Assembly: GCA_947304115.1 (NCBI GenBank)
Contig: CAMZAE010000006.1
Location: forward strand, 1 to 64,000
DNA from: an uncultured Prevotellaceae bacterium
GTDB lineage: Bacteria; Bacteroidota; Bacteroidia; Bacteroidales; Bacteroidaceae
Direction: 5' to 3'
DNA: 64,000 bases
The position numbers and the translations under genes are program-made. The notes beneath the pieces were generated by a model. It did no database searches. It saw nothing but the letters and a program-made list of their open reading frames with translations, and had not been told where the DNA came from. Position 1 is the stretch's first letter; the number at the start of each line of letters is the position of its first letter. Positions 51,593-60,927 of this stretch are shown piece by piece.

Positions 51593-52041
51593 TCCTTGTT
51601 CTTTGTGTCCATACATATTGTTACGGGGCCGTCGTTGATGAGTTCCACTTGCATGTCTGCCCCGAAAACACCAGTTCCCACCGGCTTTCCAAGGCCCTCT
51701 TCAAGCAGTTTGACGAATCGTTCATACACTGGTACTGCGTGCTCATGGCCTGCGGCGCGTATCCAGCTTGGGCGGTTGCCTTTCTTGTAGCTTGCATGAA
51801 GCGTGAACTGGCTCACCACGATGATGTCGCCGCCTATGTCCATGATGCTGCGGTTCATCATGCCCTCTTCGTCGTCGAAGATGCGTAAGGCAAGAACCTT
51901 ATGGCAAAGCCATTGGATATCCTCCTCTGTGTCAGCAGCCTCTATGCCAAGCAACAGCAGCATTCCTGTCCCGATGCTCGATACCTTTGCGCCATCGACA
52001 CATACACAGGCACGCTTTACCCTTTGGACTACCGTTCTCAT
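51589..52041 (-). CDS. dtd: D-aminoacyl-tRNA deacylase
   Basis: 150-aa Dtd, which frees D-amino acids (and Gly) from mischarged tRNA. The cross-subunit active-site motifs are present: SQFTLHASYKKGNRPSW and GVFGADMQVELINDGPVTI, the latter with the Gly-cisPro-type region varied. Length is normal. It is 40 bases downstream of uvrC, and its stop overlaps the mazG start. Confidence 0.95.
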   Translation of the reverse strand: MRTVVQRVKRACVCVDGAKVSSIGTGMLLLLGIEAADTEEDIQWLCHKVLALRIFDDEEGMMNRSIMDIGGDIIVVSQFTLHASYKKGNRPSWIRAAGHEHAVPVYERFVKLLEEGLGKPVGTGVFGADMQVELINDGPVTICMDTKNKE

Positions 52042-52075
52042 CTCTCCCCTACTCTATTCTTTATTATGTAATGTG

Positions 52076-52083
52076 CAAAACTA
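52076..52083 (-). promoter_or_regulatory. -7 element for dtd-mazG-deoC
   Basis: TAGTTTTG on the minus strand overlaps the uvrC stop region and lies 35 bases before the dtd ATG, so the three genes may have their own promoter besides read-through from uvrC. Confidence 0.4.
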
Positions 52084-53916
52084 CGACTTTTCTCTGTCTT
52101 CTGCAAGTATTTCCTTCAAAATCTTTGCTTTTGCGATGCCAACCACAGCCGCCAGTTCGCTTTCCTCTGCTTCGCGGATGCGTTTCACACTGTGCCATTT
52201 GCGCAGAAGCAGTGCCTTTGTCTTAGGTCCGATGCCTGGCACGTGGTCCAGCGCACTTGCCACCTGGTGCTTGCTGCGTTTGTCCCTGTGGAATGTGATG
52301 GCGAAGCGATGCACTTCGTCCTGTACCTGGGTGAGGAACCGAAAGAGGGGCGATTCCACTTTCAGTGCGATGACTTGTGGCGGGAAGCCGTAGAGAAGTT
52401 CGTTTGTCCTGTGTTTGTCGTTCTTGGCAAGCCCAGCAATCGGTATGGAGAGGTGCAGTTCGTCCTCTATCACCTCGCGCACAACTTCCATTTGCCCATG
52501 GCCGCCATCGGTGATAATCAAGTCGGGAAGCGTCGTTCCTTCTTCCATTATGCGTGTGTATCTTCGCCGCACGACCTCTTGCATTGAGGCATAATCGTCC
52601 GGCCCTTCAACCGTTTTAATGATGTACTTGCGGTAGTCCTGCTTGCTCGGCTTTCCTTTCCGGAACACCACGCAGCCAGCCACGGCATCCGAGCCGCTGA
52701 TGTTAGAGTTGTCGAAACACTCTATTTGCATGGGTAGGGTGGGGAGGTGCAAGGCGTCCTGTAGTTCTTTCATCAGCCGAACCTGCTTTTGTTCCGGATT
52801 CAGTTTGTCGCTCTGGCTGATTCTGTCCTTTTTGTATTGTAGGACGTTCAGCTTTGACAGTTCGAGCAACTTTTTCTTGTCTCCCTTTTGAGGAACAGTG
52901 ACGAGAATGTCTCCTAAATGTTTCACGGGGAACGGAACGATAACTTCCTTACTATCACTGCTGTAGCGTTGTCTCATTTCGATAATTCCTGCGGCAAGAA
53001 GCTCTTCGTCCGACTCGTCGAGACGCTTTGCGTACTCAAACGTAAAGGCTTGTGTGATGCAACCGTTTGTGACGTGAAGGTAATTGATGTATGCCACCTT
53101 TTCGTTGTTTTCGATGTTGAAAACGTCGATGTTGTGTATGGCGTTGGTGACGACCTCGCTTTTGCTGCGATAGTTCTCTACAAGGAGATATTTTTCCTTT
53201 ATCGCTTGGGCTTCCTCGAACTCCATTCTTGCCGCGTGTTCCTGCATTTGATGCAAGAGTTGTCTTTCCACTTGTGCGGTGTTTCCCTTTAGAATCTCTT
53301 TTGCCTCGGCGATGTATGAAAGATATTCTTCGCGGCTTTGTCTGAGTGTACAGGGAGCTTTGCAGTTCTTTATGTGGTATTCAAGACATTCCTTGTGCTT
53401 GTGTTGCGTGATGGAGTCTGCTGTGATACTCTCCCTGCAACGGCGCAGAGGATAAAGTTTTCTTATCAGTTCCAGCAGGAGGTGCATTGTGGGAACGTGG
53501 CTGTAGGGGCCGAAGTAAGTGCCAAGACGCTTGTCTATCTTGCGTGTCTGGAAAATGCGTGGCAGATACTCGTTAGTGATGACGATGCTGGGATATGTCT
53601 TGCCGTCTTTGAGCAGGATGTTGTAGCGCGGCGACCATTGCTTGATGAGATTGTTCTCCAGCAACAGGGCATCCTCCTCAGTCTTGACGACGATGTACTT
53701 GATATCCCGTATCTTAGAGACGAGAATAGCTGTCTTTCTGCTGTCGTGCTCTTTCGAGAAATACGAATAGACACGGCGCTTCAGGTTCTTTGCCTTGCCT
53801 ATATATATGATGGTGCCTGTTTCGTCGAGATACTGATAGCAGCCTGGGCATTCAGGCAGATTGCTGACAATGCCCATCAGATAGGCTCTAAGCTTGTCTT
53901 TTTCTGCCTTTTCCAT
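52081..53916 (-). CDS. uvrC: Excinuclease ABC subunit C
   Basis: 611-aa nuclease of nucleotide excision repair making both incisions. An N-terminal GIY-YIG domain (GCYQYLDETGTIIYIGKAKNLKRRVYSYF), the Cys-containing region and UVR motif (about 205-240, MEFEEAQAIKEKY), the RNase H-like C-terminal nuclease (ECFDNSNISGSDAVAGCVVF, DLIITDGGHGQM) and a terminal helix-hairpin-helix pair (DHVPGIGPKTKALLLRKW) are all present. Length is normal. Confidence 0.97.
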   Translation of the reverse strand: MEKAEKDKLRAYLMGIVSNLPECPGCYQYLDETGTIIYIGKAKNLKRRVYSYFSKEHDSRKTAILVSKIRDIKYIVVKTEEDALLLENNLIKQWSPRYNILLKDGKTYPSIVITNEYLPRIFQTRKIDKRLGTYFGPYSHVPTMHLLLELIRKLYPLRRCRESITADSITQHKHKECLEYHIKNCKAPCTLRQSREEYLSYIAEAKEILKGNTAQVERQLLHQMQEHAARMEFEEAQAIKEKYLLVENYRSKSEVVTNAIHNIDVFNIENNEKVAYINYLHVTNGCITQAFTFEYAKRLDESDEELLAAGIIEMRQRYSSDSKEVIVPFPVKHLGDILVTVPQKGDKKKLLELSKLNVLQYKKDRISQSDKLNPEQKQVRLMKELQDALHLPTLPMQIECFDNSNISGSDAVAGCVVFRKGKPSKQDYRKYIIKTVEGPDDYASMQEVVRRRYTRIMEEGTTLPDLIITDGGHGQMEVVREVIEDELHLSIPIAGLAKNDKHRTNELLYGFPPQVIALKVESPLFRFLTQVQDEVHRFAITFHRDKRSKHQVASALDHVPGIGPKTKALLLRKWHSVKRIREAEESELAAVVGIAKAKILKEILAEDREKS

Positions 53917-53936
53917 GTGATTTTTAATATAAAAAG

Positions 53937-53983
53937 AGGCTGTTGTGTTTGTTGCGTTGGCAACGCAACAAACACAACAGCCT
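53937..53983 (-). terminator. Strong intrinsic terminator after apt
   Basis: A 22-bp perfect stem (AGGCTGTTGTGTTTGTTGCG and complement) with a GGC-type loop begins three bases after the apt stop on the minus strand and is followed by CTTTTTATATT. It separates the mnmG-apt transcript from uvrC. Confidence 0.92.
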
Positions 53984-53986
53984 TTG

Positions 53987-54517
53987 TTATATCTTGAGGA
54001 GGGTTGTCATCTCTACGTCCTTGTCAAAGATAGCGCGGCCGTTCAAGCCCTCGATGGTCAGTTCGATGATGAAGTTGATGTATATCTTCTTGGGATTAAA
54101 CTGTTTGACGAGATTGTAGGCGGCCTTCATGCTGCCTCCCGTAGCCAGCAAGTCGTCGTGAAGCAGGACAACATCTTTCTCGTCGATGGCATCGGTGTGA
54201 ATCTCTATAGTGTCCTTGCCGTACTCTTTCATGTAGCTTTCCTTGCGTGTCTCGGCAGGCAGTTTACCCGGCTTGCGGCACATCACGAAGCCAGCACCAA
54301 GTTTAACTGCAAGAGCAGCACCGACCACGAAGCCTCTGCTTTCAATGCCCACGACCTTTGTTATGCCTTTGTCCTTGTAGAGTTCGTACAGTTCGTTGAC
54401 CATTATTCTCAGGCACTTGGGGTTCTTGTATAAGGTGCTTACGTCCTTAAACTGTATGCCGGGAATAGGGAAATCTGGGACATTTCTCAGATTCTTCAAA
54501 AGAAACTCGTTGTTCAT
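53987..54517 (-). CDS. apt: Adenine phosphoribosyltransferase
   Basis: 176-aa purine-salvage enzyme making AMP from adenine and PRPP. FPIPGIQFKDVSTLY near the N-terminus, VVGIESRGFVVGAALA, and the PRPP-binding VVLLHDDLLATGGSM are the family motifs. ATG 54517 gives the standard N-terminus; an ATG six codons earlier is less likely. It is 46 bases downstream of mnmG and closed by a strong terminator. Confidence 0.95.
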   Translation of the reverse strand: MNNEFLLKNLRNVPDFPIPGIQFKDVSTLYKNPKCLRIMVNELYELYKDKGITKVVGIESRGFVVGAALAVKLGAGFVMCRKPGKLPAETRKESYMKEYGKDTIEIHTDAIDEKDVVLLHDDLLATGGSMKAAYNLVKQFNPKKIYINFIIELTIEGLNGRAIFDKDVEMTTLLKI

Positions 54518-54563
54518 AATCTGTATATTATGCATCTTTATATGTATTGTTCCACATGAAACA

Positions 54564-56486
54564 TCATCGGTTCATCATCACTAGCAGGACGTTTATGTCG
54601 CTTGGGCTGACGCCGGGGATGCGGCTTGCCTGTGCCATCGTCTCGGGATCTATTTTGGCGAGTTTCTGACGAGCCTCCGTGCTGAGCGACTTGATGTCCC
54701 CGTAGCGGAATCGTCCCCTGATGCGGATGTTTTCGAGGCGCTGTATCTTCTCCGCTATCTCCTTTTCACGGCGGATGTACCCGCTGTACTTCATGCGCAC
54801 CTCGGCCGCCTCGATGACTTCTTCCCGCCGGTCCTTGATGCTGTTCAGCTTTTCGGATAGGGTAGGGATGAGCGGTGCGAGGTTTGAGAGTGTCAGCCCT
54901 GGTCGCATGATGAGGTCGATGAGTTTGCAACCCCGTTGCAGTTCCTCGCTGCCCAGTGCTTTCAGGCCTTCGTTGATGTGTGCTGCCTTCACGCTGTAGT
55001 TGTTGCAGAAGTCTTCTATCTCGTTGATTGCCTGTTTCTTGCGAATCCAGTGGTTATAACGCTCCTGGGTTGCCAACCCCAGTTCGTAGCTGCGTTCCGT
55101 GAGGCGGGCGTCTGCATCATCTTGGCGAAGCAGGATGCGGTATTCTGCCCTCGATGTGAACATGCGGTATGGTTCGTCCACGCCTTTCGTGACGAGGTCG
55201 TCAATGAGGACGCCGATGTATGACTCGTCTCTTCGCATGATGAACGGTTCTTGTCCGGCAAGTTTTCGAGCCGCATTGACGCCTGCCACCAGTCCCTGTC
55301 CCGCAGCCTCCTCGTAGCCCGTGGTGCCGTTCACCTGTCCGGCAAGGAAGAGTCCATCGACCTTTTTCGACTCCAGCGAGTGCCGCAGCTCTGTCGGATC
55401 GAAGTAGTCGTATTCGATAGCGTAGCCCGGACGGTAGATTTGCAGGTTTCGGAAGGCAGGAATCAGTTTCAGGGCCTCAATCTGAGCGTCGATGGGCAGT
55501 GAGCTTGAAAAGCCGTTCAGGTAGTACTCATTCGTCGAAGTTCCTTCCGGTTCCAGGAACAGTTGGTGTTCTGTCCTTTCTGCGAAGGTGACAAGTTTTG
55601 TTTCGATGCTCGGACAGTAGCGCGGCCCGATGCTCTGTATCTGTCCGTTGTAGAGCGGCGAGTCGGGTAGGGCGGCACGCAGACGCTCGTGAACCGCCTC
55701 GTTTGTATAGGTAATCCAGCAGGGCAGTTGTGGCAACTGTCGCGGTTCGCCCATGTAGGAGAATTTGTGGAAATCGCTCTCTCCGTCTTGACGCTGCATC
55801 AGGGAGAAATCCACCGACCGCCCGTCGATTCGGACCGGTGTGCCGGTCTTCATGCGCCCCACGGTGATGCCACATGCTGCGATGCTCTCCGAGAGGTGGA
55901 GGCTCGGCAGTTCCGCGCATCGTCCGCCGGGGATTTTTGTGCGTCCGATGTGCATGAGTCCGTTGAGGAAAGTTCCTGCTGTGATGATGACGCAGGGGGC
56001 GTGGAAAAACGCACCGTGGAGCGTTCGCAATCCCCGCACGCGGCGTTGGGCAACGCTGCACGCGGCGTTGGCCAACTCTCCACGCGGCGTTTTTTCCTCC
56101 TCTGTGAGAAGCTCTACAACCTGGTCTTGCCAGATAGAAAGATTGGGCGTATTCTCAAGGACATTGCGCCAGGCCCAGATGAATTTTCCCCTGTCGCATT
56201 GTGCGCGGGGACTCCACATGGCCGGTCCTTTCGAGCGGTTCAGCATCCGGAACTGTATGGCCGTTTGGTCCGTCACTTCGCCGGTGTGACCGCCCAGAGC
56301 GTCAATCTCTCTGACGATTTGCCCTTTGGCAATGCCACCGATGGCAGGATTGCACGACATCTGTGCAATTTTGTTCATGTCCATCGTAATGAGGCATGTC
56401 TTCGCTCCGAGTTTTGCGGCGGCAGTTGCAGCCTCACATCCAGCATGGCCTGCACCGACTACTACGACATCGTATTTGAACTCCAT
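54564..56486 (-). CDS. mnmG: tRNA U34 carboxymethylaminomethyl enzyme MnmG (GidA)
   Basis: 640-aa FAD enzyme that with MnmE modifies wobble uridine of several tRNAs. FAD-binding GAGHAGCEAA starts at residue 11; CNPAIGGIAKG, PRYCPSIETK, GLFLAGQVNGTTGYEEAAGQG and the C-terminal SRIPGVSPSDINVLL are family hallmarks. Residues about 133-161 (TPRGELANAACSVAQRRVRG...) are encoded by a GC-rich palindromic element inserted in frame in the FAD-domain loop before VIITAGTFLNG. The promoter box is at 56515-56522. Confidence 0.97.
   Translation of the reverse strand: MEFKYDVVVVGAGHAGCEAATAAAKLGAKTCLITMDMNKIAQMSCNPAIGGIAKGQIVREIDALGGHTGEVTDQTAIQFRMLNRSKGPAMWSPRAQCDRGKFIWAWRNVLENTPNLSIWQDQVVELLTEEEKTPRGELANAACSVAQRRVRGLRTLHGAFFHAPCVIITAGTFLNGLMHIGRTKIPGGRCAELPSLHLSESIAACGITVGRMKTGTPVRIDGRSVDFSLMQRQDGESDFHKFSYMGEPRQLPQLPCWITYTNEAVHERLRAALPDSPLYNGQIQSIGPRYCPSIETKLVTFAERTEHQLFLEPEGTSTNEYYLNGFSSSLPIDAQIEALKLIPAFRNLQIYRPGYAIEYDYFDPTELRHSLESKKVDGLFLAGQVNGTTGYEEAAGQGLVAGVNAARKLAGQEPFIMRRDESYIGVLIDDLVTKGVDEPYRMFTSRAEYRILLRQDDADARLTERSYELGLATQERYNHWIRKKQAINEIEDFCNNYSVKAAHINEGLKALGSEELQRGCKLIDLIMRPGLTLSNLAPLIPTLSEKLNSIKDRREEVIEAAEVRMKYSGYIRREKEIAEKIQRLENIRIRGRFRYGDIKSLSTEARQKLAKIDPETMAQASRIPGVSPSDINVLLVMMNR
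56006..56093. repeat. GC-rich palindromic element inside mnmG (family A)
   Basis: It shares the start AAACGCACCGTGGAGCGTTCG and end CGCGGCGTTT with the intergenic (25540-25601) and polA (40366-40451) copies, with more divergence inside. It is on the same relative orientation to the gene as in polA. Confidence 0.88.
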
Positions 56487-56514
56487 CTGTTCCTTTACAC
56501 ATCTAATTTAGGCA

Positions 56515-56522
56515 CAAAAGTA
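56515..56522 (-). promoter_or_regulatory. -7 element for mnmG-apt
   Basis: TACTTTTG on the minus strand, 28 bases before the mnmG ATG. Confidence 0.4.
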
Positions 56523-56552
56523 GGCATTTCTTGCAACATTTCCTCGAAAAAG

Positions 56553-56583
56553 TTGCATAAATCACTAAAACTACGTACATTTG
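56553..56583 (+). promoter_or_regulatory. Promoter of the fumarate reductase operon
   Basis: TTG (56553-56555), a 20-base spacer and TACATTTG (56576-56583). The first start codon follows after 75 bases. Confidence 0.65.
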
Positions 56584-56658
56584 CCTTCGTGATATACATA
56601 AATTAAGGTACGTGTACACATAAAGTAATCACCAAATCATAACTAATTCTATTTTTCT

Positions 56659-57354
56659 ATGTGGTTAATTAATTCATCAATTGGCAGGAAAGTAGTCATG
56701 TCCGTCACGGGCATTGCACTTGTCCTGTTCCTGACGTTCCATGCGTCAATGAATGTTGTGGCACTCATCAGCGAGGACGGCTACAACTGGATTTGTGAAA
56801 TGCTGGGAGCCAACTGGTATGCCGTGGCGGCAACAGTAGGCCTGGCAGGTCTTGTTGCACTTCACTTCATCTATGCCTTCTGGCTGACATTCCAGAACCG
56901 CAAGGCTCGCGGCAAAAACAGGTATGAAGTGACCGACAAGCCCGAGAAAGTGGAGTGGGCGAGCCAGAACATGCTTGTGCTCGGCATCATCGTCTGCTTA
57001 GGCCTGTGCCTGCACCTCTACAACTTCTGGTGGCACATGATGGCCGCAGAACTGATAGAGGGCGAGTATGCACAGAATGCAGCCAACGGCGTGTATTGGA
57101 TCAGACAGACATTCAGCAATCCTGTCTATACATGCCTGTATCTTGTGTGGCTCTGTGCTCTGTGGTTCCACCTGACACACGGTATCTGGAGTGCCCTTCA
57201 GACAATGGGCTGGAGCGGCAAGGTGTGGTTCAACCGTTGGCGCTGCATCGGCAACATCTACGCAACCATCGTTGTGCTCATGTTCGCTGCCGTAGTCATT
57301 GTGTTTGCTATACAGGGCTGCAGCGGCTGCTGTGGCAGTAGCTGCGGCATCTAA
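56659..57354 (+). CDS. sdhC: Succinate dehydrogenase/fumarate reductase cytochrome b subunit
   Basis: 231-aa five-helix membrane anchor of the Bacteroidota/Wolinella-type quinol:fumarate reductase. SSIGRKVVMSVTGIALVLFLTFHASMNV begins the first helix with a haem-ligand His, and further conserved His residues lie in VALHFIYAFWL, HLYNFWWHMM and WFHLTHGIWSALQTMGW. It carries two b haems and passes electrons from menaquinol. First gene of the operon; the flavoprotein gene follows 40 bases later. Confidence 0.95.
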   Translation: MWLINSSIGRKVVMSVTGIALVLFLTFHASMNVVALISEDGYNWICEMLGANWYAVAATVGLAGLVALHFIYAFWLTFQNRKARGKNRYEVTDKPEKVEWASQNMLVLGIIVCLGLCLHLYNFWWHMMAAELIEGEYAQNAANGVYWIRQTFSNPVYTCLYLVWLCALWFHLTHGIWSALQTMGWSGKVWFNRWRCIGNIYATIVVLMFAAVVIVFAIQGCSGCCGSSCGI

Positions 57355-57394
57355 TTATGAATTATGTATTAAGAATTAAGAATTGACATAAGTT

Positions 57395-59377
57395 ATGGCA
57401 AAAGTATTAGATTCGAAGATTCCTGCAGGTCCAGTGCCTGAGAAGTGGAAAGAATATAAAGCTCACCAGCGTCTGGTGAACCCGAAGAACAAGCTCAAGC
57501 TCGACGTCATCGTGGTCGGTACAGGTCTGGCCGGTGCCAGCGCAGCCGCCTCTCTTGCCGAGATGGGCTTCAACGTGTATAACTTCTGCATCCAAGACTC
57601 GCCCCGCCGCGCTCACTCTATCGCCGCACAGGGCGGTATCAATGCAGCCAAGAACTATCAGAACGACGGCGACTCGGTTTATCGTCTTTTCTATGATACA
57701 GTGAAAGGCGGTGACTATCGTGCCCGCGAAGCCAATGTCTATCGTCTGGCAGAGGTGTCGAACAACATCATCGACCAGTGCGTGGCACAGGGCGTTCCCT
57801 TCGCTCGCGAATACGGCGGCATGTTGGCAAACCGTTCATTCGGCGGTGCTCAGGTGAGCCGTACTTTCTATGCCAAGGGACAGACCGGTCAGCAGCTCCT
57901 TCTCGGCGCTTATTCATCCCTCTCGAAGGAAGTGCAGCGCGGCAAGGTGAAGCTCTTCACCCGCTACGAGATGGAGGATGTTGTGATTGTTGACGGTCGT
58001 GCTCGCGGCATTATTGCCAAGAACCTTGTGACCGGCAAGCTGGAGCGCTTCTCTGCAAATGCAGTCGTAATCGCAACTGGCGGCTACGGCAACACTTACT
58101 TCCTCTCAACAAACGCGATGGGTTGTAACTGCACGGCTGCCGTTCAGTGCTACCGTAAGGGCGCGATGATGGCTAATCCTTCATACGTTCAGATTCACCC
58201 AACTTGTATTCCTGTTCATGGTGACAAGCAGTCTAAGCTCACCTTGATGTCCGAGTCCCTGCGTAACGATGGCCGTATCTGGGTTCCAAAGAAGCTTGAG
58301 GACGCAAAGGCTCTCCAGGCAGGCACCAAGCAGGGCTATGAGATTCCAGAAGAAGACCGCGACTACTATCTGGAGCGCCGCTATCCCGCCTTCGGCAACC
58401 TCGTTCCTCGCGACGTGGCAAGCCGCGCAGCAAAGGAGCGTTGCGACAAAGGCTTCGGCGTGAACAACACAGGTCTGGCCGTGTTCCTCGACTTCTCCGA
58501 GAGCATCCAGCGCCTCGGCATTGACGAGATTCGTCAGCGTTACGGCAACCTCTTTGACATGTACGAGGAGATTACCGACGTCAATCCGGGCGAGAAGGCT
58601 TGCACGAAGAACGGCGTCGATTACTACTATCCCATGATGATCTTCCCCGCCATCCACTACACAATGGGCGGTGTCTGGGTTGACTACGAGTTGCAGACCA
58701 CTATTCCTGGACTCTTCGCAATTGGCGAGTGCAACTTCTCCGACCACGGAGCCAACCGCCTAGGTGCTTCTGCTCTCATGCAAGGTCTTGCCGACGGTTA
58801 CTTCGTACTGCCTTACACCATCCAGAACTACCTTGCAGACCAAGCCATTTGGCCACGTCTCTCTACCGATATGCCTGAGTTCGAGGCAACAGAGAAGGCT
58901 GTCGAGGCAGAGATTGACCGCCTGATGAACATCAAGGGTAAGCGCTCTGTTGACTCCATCCACAAGGAGCTTGGCCACATTATGTGGGAGCACGTTGGCA
59001 TGGGTCGCACGAAGGAAGGCTTGGAGGAAGGCTTGAAGCTGTTGAAGGAGCTTCGCAAAGAGTTCGACACCAATCTCTTCATTCCTGGTTCGAAGGAAGG
59101 CTTGAACGTCGAGCTTGACAAGGCCATCCATCTGCGCGACTTCATCCTCATGGGTGAGCTTGTGGCTTACGATGCTTTGCACCGTGAAGAGAGCTGCGGC
59201 GGTCACTTCCGCGAGGAGCACCAGACAGAGGAAGGCGAAGCCAAGCGCGACGACGAGAACTTCTTCTACGTCGGCTGCTGGGACTATCAAGGCAGCGACG
59301 AAAAGGCTCCCGAACTCATCAAAGAGCCGCTGAATTACGAAATCATTAAGGTTCAACAGAGAAACTACAAGAATTAA
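57395..59377 (+). CDS. sdhA: Succinate dehydrogenase/fumarate reductase flavoprotein subunit
   Basis: 660-aa catalytic subunit. [19 protein letters not shown] binds [19 protein letters not shown] contains the His that carries FAD covalently, and [33 protein letters not shown] and [18 protein letters not shown] surround the active site. Length fits the Bacteroidota group, longer than E. coli FrdA. It works with SdhC and SdhB; the SdhB gene is unusually separated from it by a four-helix-bundle gene. Confidence 0.97.
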   Translation: MAKVLDSKIPAGPVPEKWKEYKAHQRLVNPKNKLKLDVIVVGTGLAGASAAASLAEMGFNVYNFCIQDSPRRAHSIAAQGGINAAKNYQNDGDSVYRLFYDTVKGGDYRAREANVYRLAEVSNNIIDQCVAQGVPFAREYGGMLANRSFGGAQVSRTFYAKGQTGQQLLLGAYSSLSKEVQRGKVKLFTRYEMEDVVIVDGRARGIIAKNLVTGKLERFSANAVVIATGGYGNTYFLSTNAMGCNCTAAVQCYRKGAMMANPSYVQIHPTCIPVHGDKQSKLTLMSESLRNDGRIWVPKKLEDAKALQAGTKQGYEIPEEDRDYYLERRYPAFGNLVPRDVASRAAKERCDKGFGVNNTGLAVFLDFSESIQRLGIDEIRQRYGNLFDMYEEITDVNPGEKACTKNGVDYYYPMMIFPAIHYTMGGVWVDYELQTTIPGLFAIGECNFSDHGANRLGASALMQGLADGYFVLPYTIQNYLADQAIWPRLSTDMPEFEATEKAVEAEIDRLMNIKGKRSVDSIHKELGHIMWEHVGMGRTKEGLEEGLKLLKELRKEFDTNLFIPGSKEGLNVELDKAIHLRDFILMGELVAYDALHREESCGGHFREEHQTEEGEAKRDDENFFYVGCWDYQGSDEKAPELIKEPLNYEIIKVQQRNYKN

Positions 59378-59380
59378 TTT

Positions 59381-59423
59381 TAGGTTATGAAGTTGTAAGG
59401 TTATGAGGTTATAAGGTGATAAT
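59381..59423. repeat. AT-rich repeat left of the four-helix-bundle gene
   Basis: Degenerate GGTTATGAAG/TAAGGTTATGAGG units. GGTTATAAGGT (59407-59417) is an inverted match to ACCTTATAA at 59827-59835 on the other side of the gene. Confidence 0.6.
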
Positions 59424-59426
59424 AGC

Positions 59427-59816
59427 ATGGGACCATATCAAAATCTCACAGTATGGCAAAAGGCAATGGTGCTGGCAAAAGAAATTTATTCTTTTACATC
59501 CAGCTACCCTAAAAGCGAGACTTATGGTCTCGTGAGCCAGATGCGTCGCTGTGTAGTTTCTATTCCTTCCAATATCGCTGAAGGATATGGCCGTGGAACA
59601 AACAAGGACCTAGTCCACTTTCTCTATACATCCTTAGGTTCCTCCAACGAGCTTGATACCCAACTTCTGTTATCACGCGAGTTTAACTATCTGTCTGATG
59701 ACGATGCCATTATGCTTTTGCAACTTAACGAGCAAGTCAATAAAATGCTTTCTTCATTAATATATAAGCGTTCTCAGAATCCAGATGGTGACTTCACCTC
59801 AAAACCTGAAACCTAA
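59427..59816 (+). CDS. Four-helix-bundle protein (S23/IVS-encoded family)
   Basis: 129-aa protein with [51 protein letters not shown], the hallmark of the four-helix-bundle family first seen in 23S rRNA intervening sequences. Function unknown; related proteins include Avd of diversity-generating retroelements, but no reverse transcriptase is nearby. It sits between sdhA and sdhB, where no gene is expected, and is bounded by AT-rich inverted repeats, so it looks like an insertion into the operon that preserved co-transcription. Confidence 0.92.
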   Translation: MGPYQNLTVWQKAMVLAKEIYSFTSSYPKSETYGLVSQMRRCVVSIPSNIAEGYGRGTNKDLVHFLYTSLGSSNELDTQLLLSREFNYLSDDDAIMLLQLNEQVNKMLSSLIYKRSQNPDGDFTSKPET

Positions 59817-59838
59817 AGACCTTAAAACCTTATAAAAC
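59800..59838. repeat. AT-rich repeat right of the four-helix-bundle gene
   Basis: AAAACCTGAAACCTAAAGACC and CCTTAAAACCTTATAAAAC, partly complementary to the left repeat. It overlaps the end of the gene. Confidence 0.55.
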
Positions 59839-59839
59839 T

Positions 59840-60598
59840 ATGGCAAAGAATATATCAGTAACAATTAAGTTCTGGAAGCAGAACGGTCCGAAGGACAAAG
59901 GTCACTTCGACACCCATGAGTTGAAGAACATTCCCGATGACACCTCTTTTCTCGAGGCGCTCGACATTATGAACGAGGAGCTTATCAACGAGGGCAAGGA
60001 GCCTTTCGTGTTCGACCACGACTGCCGCGAAGGTATCTGCGGCATGTGCTCGCTCTACATCAACGGCACGCCGCACGGCAAGACAGAGCGCGGAGCAACA
60101 ACATGTCAGCTCTACATGCGTAAGTTCAAGGACGGCGAGACCATCACCGTAGAGCCTTGGCGCTCGGCAGGTTTCCCTGTCATCAAGGACTGCATGGTTG
60201 ACCGCAACGCCTTCGACAAGATTATGCAGGCAGGCGGCTATACTACCGTCCGCACAGGTCAGGCTCAGGATGCAAACGCCATTCTCATTCCGAAGGAAGA
60301 TGCCGACGAAGCGATGGATTGCGCAAGCTGCATCGGTTGCGGCGCTTGCGTGGCAGCCTGCAAGAACGGCTCCGCTATGCTCTTCGTCAGCTCTAAGGTC
60401 AGCCAGCTCGCTCTGCTGCCGCAGGGTAGGGTAGAGGCCGCCAAGCGTGCAAAGGCAATGGTGGCCAAGATGGACGAACTGGGCTTCGGCAACTGCACCA
60501 ACACCCGTGCCTGCGAAGCCGTCTGCCCGAAGTGCGAGACCATCTCGAACATCGCCCGCCTGAACCGCGAGTTCATCTGCGCCAAGCTCGCAGACTAA
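59840..60598 (+). CDS. sdhB: Succinate dehydrogenase/fumarate reductase iron-sulfur subunit
   Basis: 252-aa electron-transfer subunit. The N-terminal ferredoxin domain has [20 protein letters not shown] for the 2Fe-2S cluster; the C-terminal domain has [20 protein letters not shown] and [13 protein letters not shown] for the 4Fe-4S and 3Fe-4S clusters. It moves electrons between the haems of SdhC and the FAD of SdhA. A 15-bp-stem terminator follows the stop codon. Confidence 0.97.
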   Translation: MAKNISVTIKFWKQNGPKDKGHFDTHELKNIPDDTSFLEALDIMNEELINEGKEPFVFDHDCREGICGMCSLYINGTPHGKTERGATTCQLYMRKFKDGETITVEPWRSAGFPVIKDCMVDRNAFDKIMQAGGYTTVRTGQAQDANAILIPKEDADEAMDCASCIGCGACVAACKNGSAMLFVSSKVSQLALLPQGRVEAAKRAKAMVAKMDELGFGNCTNTRACEAVCPKCETISNIARLNREFICAKLAD

Positions 60599-60610
60599 TA
60601 AGGTTTCATT

Positions 60611-60647
60611 ATATCCACCGCTGGCCATAATAGCCGGCGGTGGATAT
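60611..60647 (+). terminator. Terminator of the fumarate reductase operon
   Basis: ATATCCACCGCTGGC / GCCGGCGGTGGATAT pair over 15 bp (one G-U) with a 7-base loop. Only a short T-rich run follows (TTACTAAT), so termination may be partial. Confidence 0.75.
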
Positions 60648-60666
60648 TTACTAATATGCAAGTGAC

Positions 60667-60927
60667 ATGACAGCAATACAACTCAACGCAATGAATGTTC
60701 AGCTCTGGCAGAACATAGGCACCATAGCCGATAATGAGCCTTTGATGAAGAGGCTGTCCAAGTATGTTGCCCGACTTGTTAAAGCCAAGGACGACCCTAC
60801 TTTGATGACCAAGGAGGAGTTCTATGCAAAGATAGAAAAGGCCGAGGAAGACTACAGGCAAGGCAAAACTTTTGCTATGTTGCCGGGTGAGAACTACATG
60901 GATTTCCGTAAACGTATCGGCAGATGA
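60667..60927 (+). CDS. Antitoxin of a YoeB-type toxin-antitoxin pair (putative)
   Basis: 86-aa protein directly upstream of a YoeB-like toxin, with start codon of the toxin overlapping its stop (ATGA). The sequence is charged and helical. The C-terminal segment MTKEEFYAKIEKAEEDYRQG with KTFAMLPGENYMDFRKRI resembles the toxin-binding tails of Phd/YefM-type antitoxins in Bacteroidota. The N-terminal half (about 1-45) is the probable DNA-binding or dimerisation region but has no obvious Phd fold. Assignment rests mainly on gene position. Confidence 0.75.
   Translation: MTAIQLNAMNVQLWQNIGTIADNEPLMKRLSKYVARLVKAKDDPTLMTKEEFYAKIEKAEEDYRQGKTFAMLPGENYMDFRKRIGR

Noticed and set aside
59427-59816. 23S rRNA intervening sequence protein in its usual place
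   Set aside because: No rRNA is in the window; the gene is free-standing in a protein operon.
59427-59816. Accessory protein (Avd) of a diversity-generating retroelement
   Set aside because: No reverse transcriptase, template repeat or variable repeat could be found nearby.
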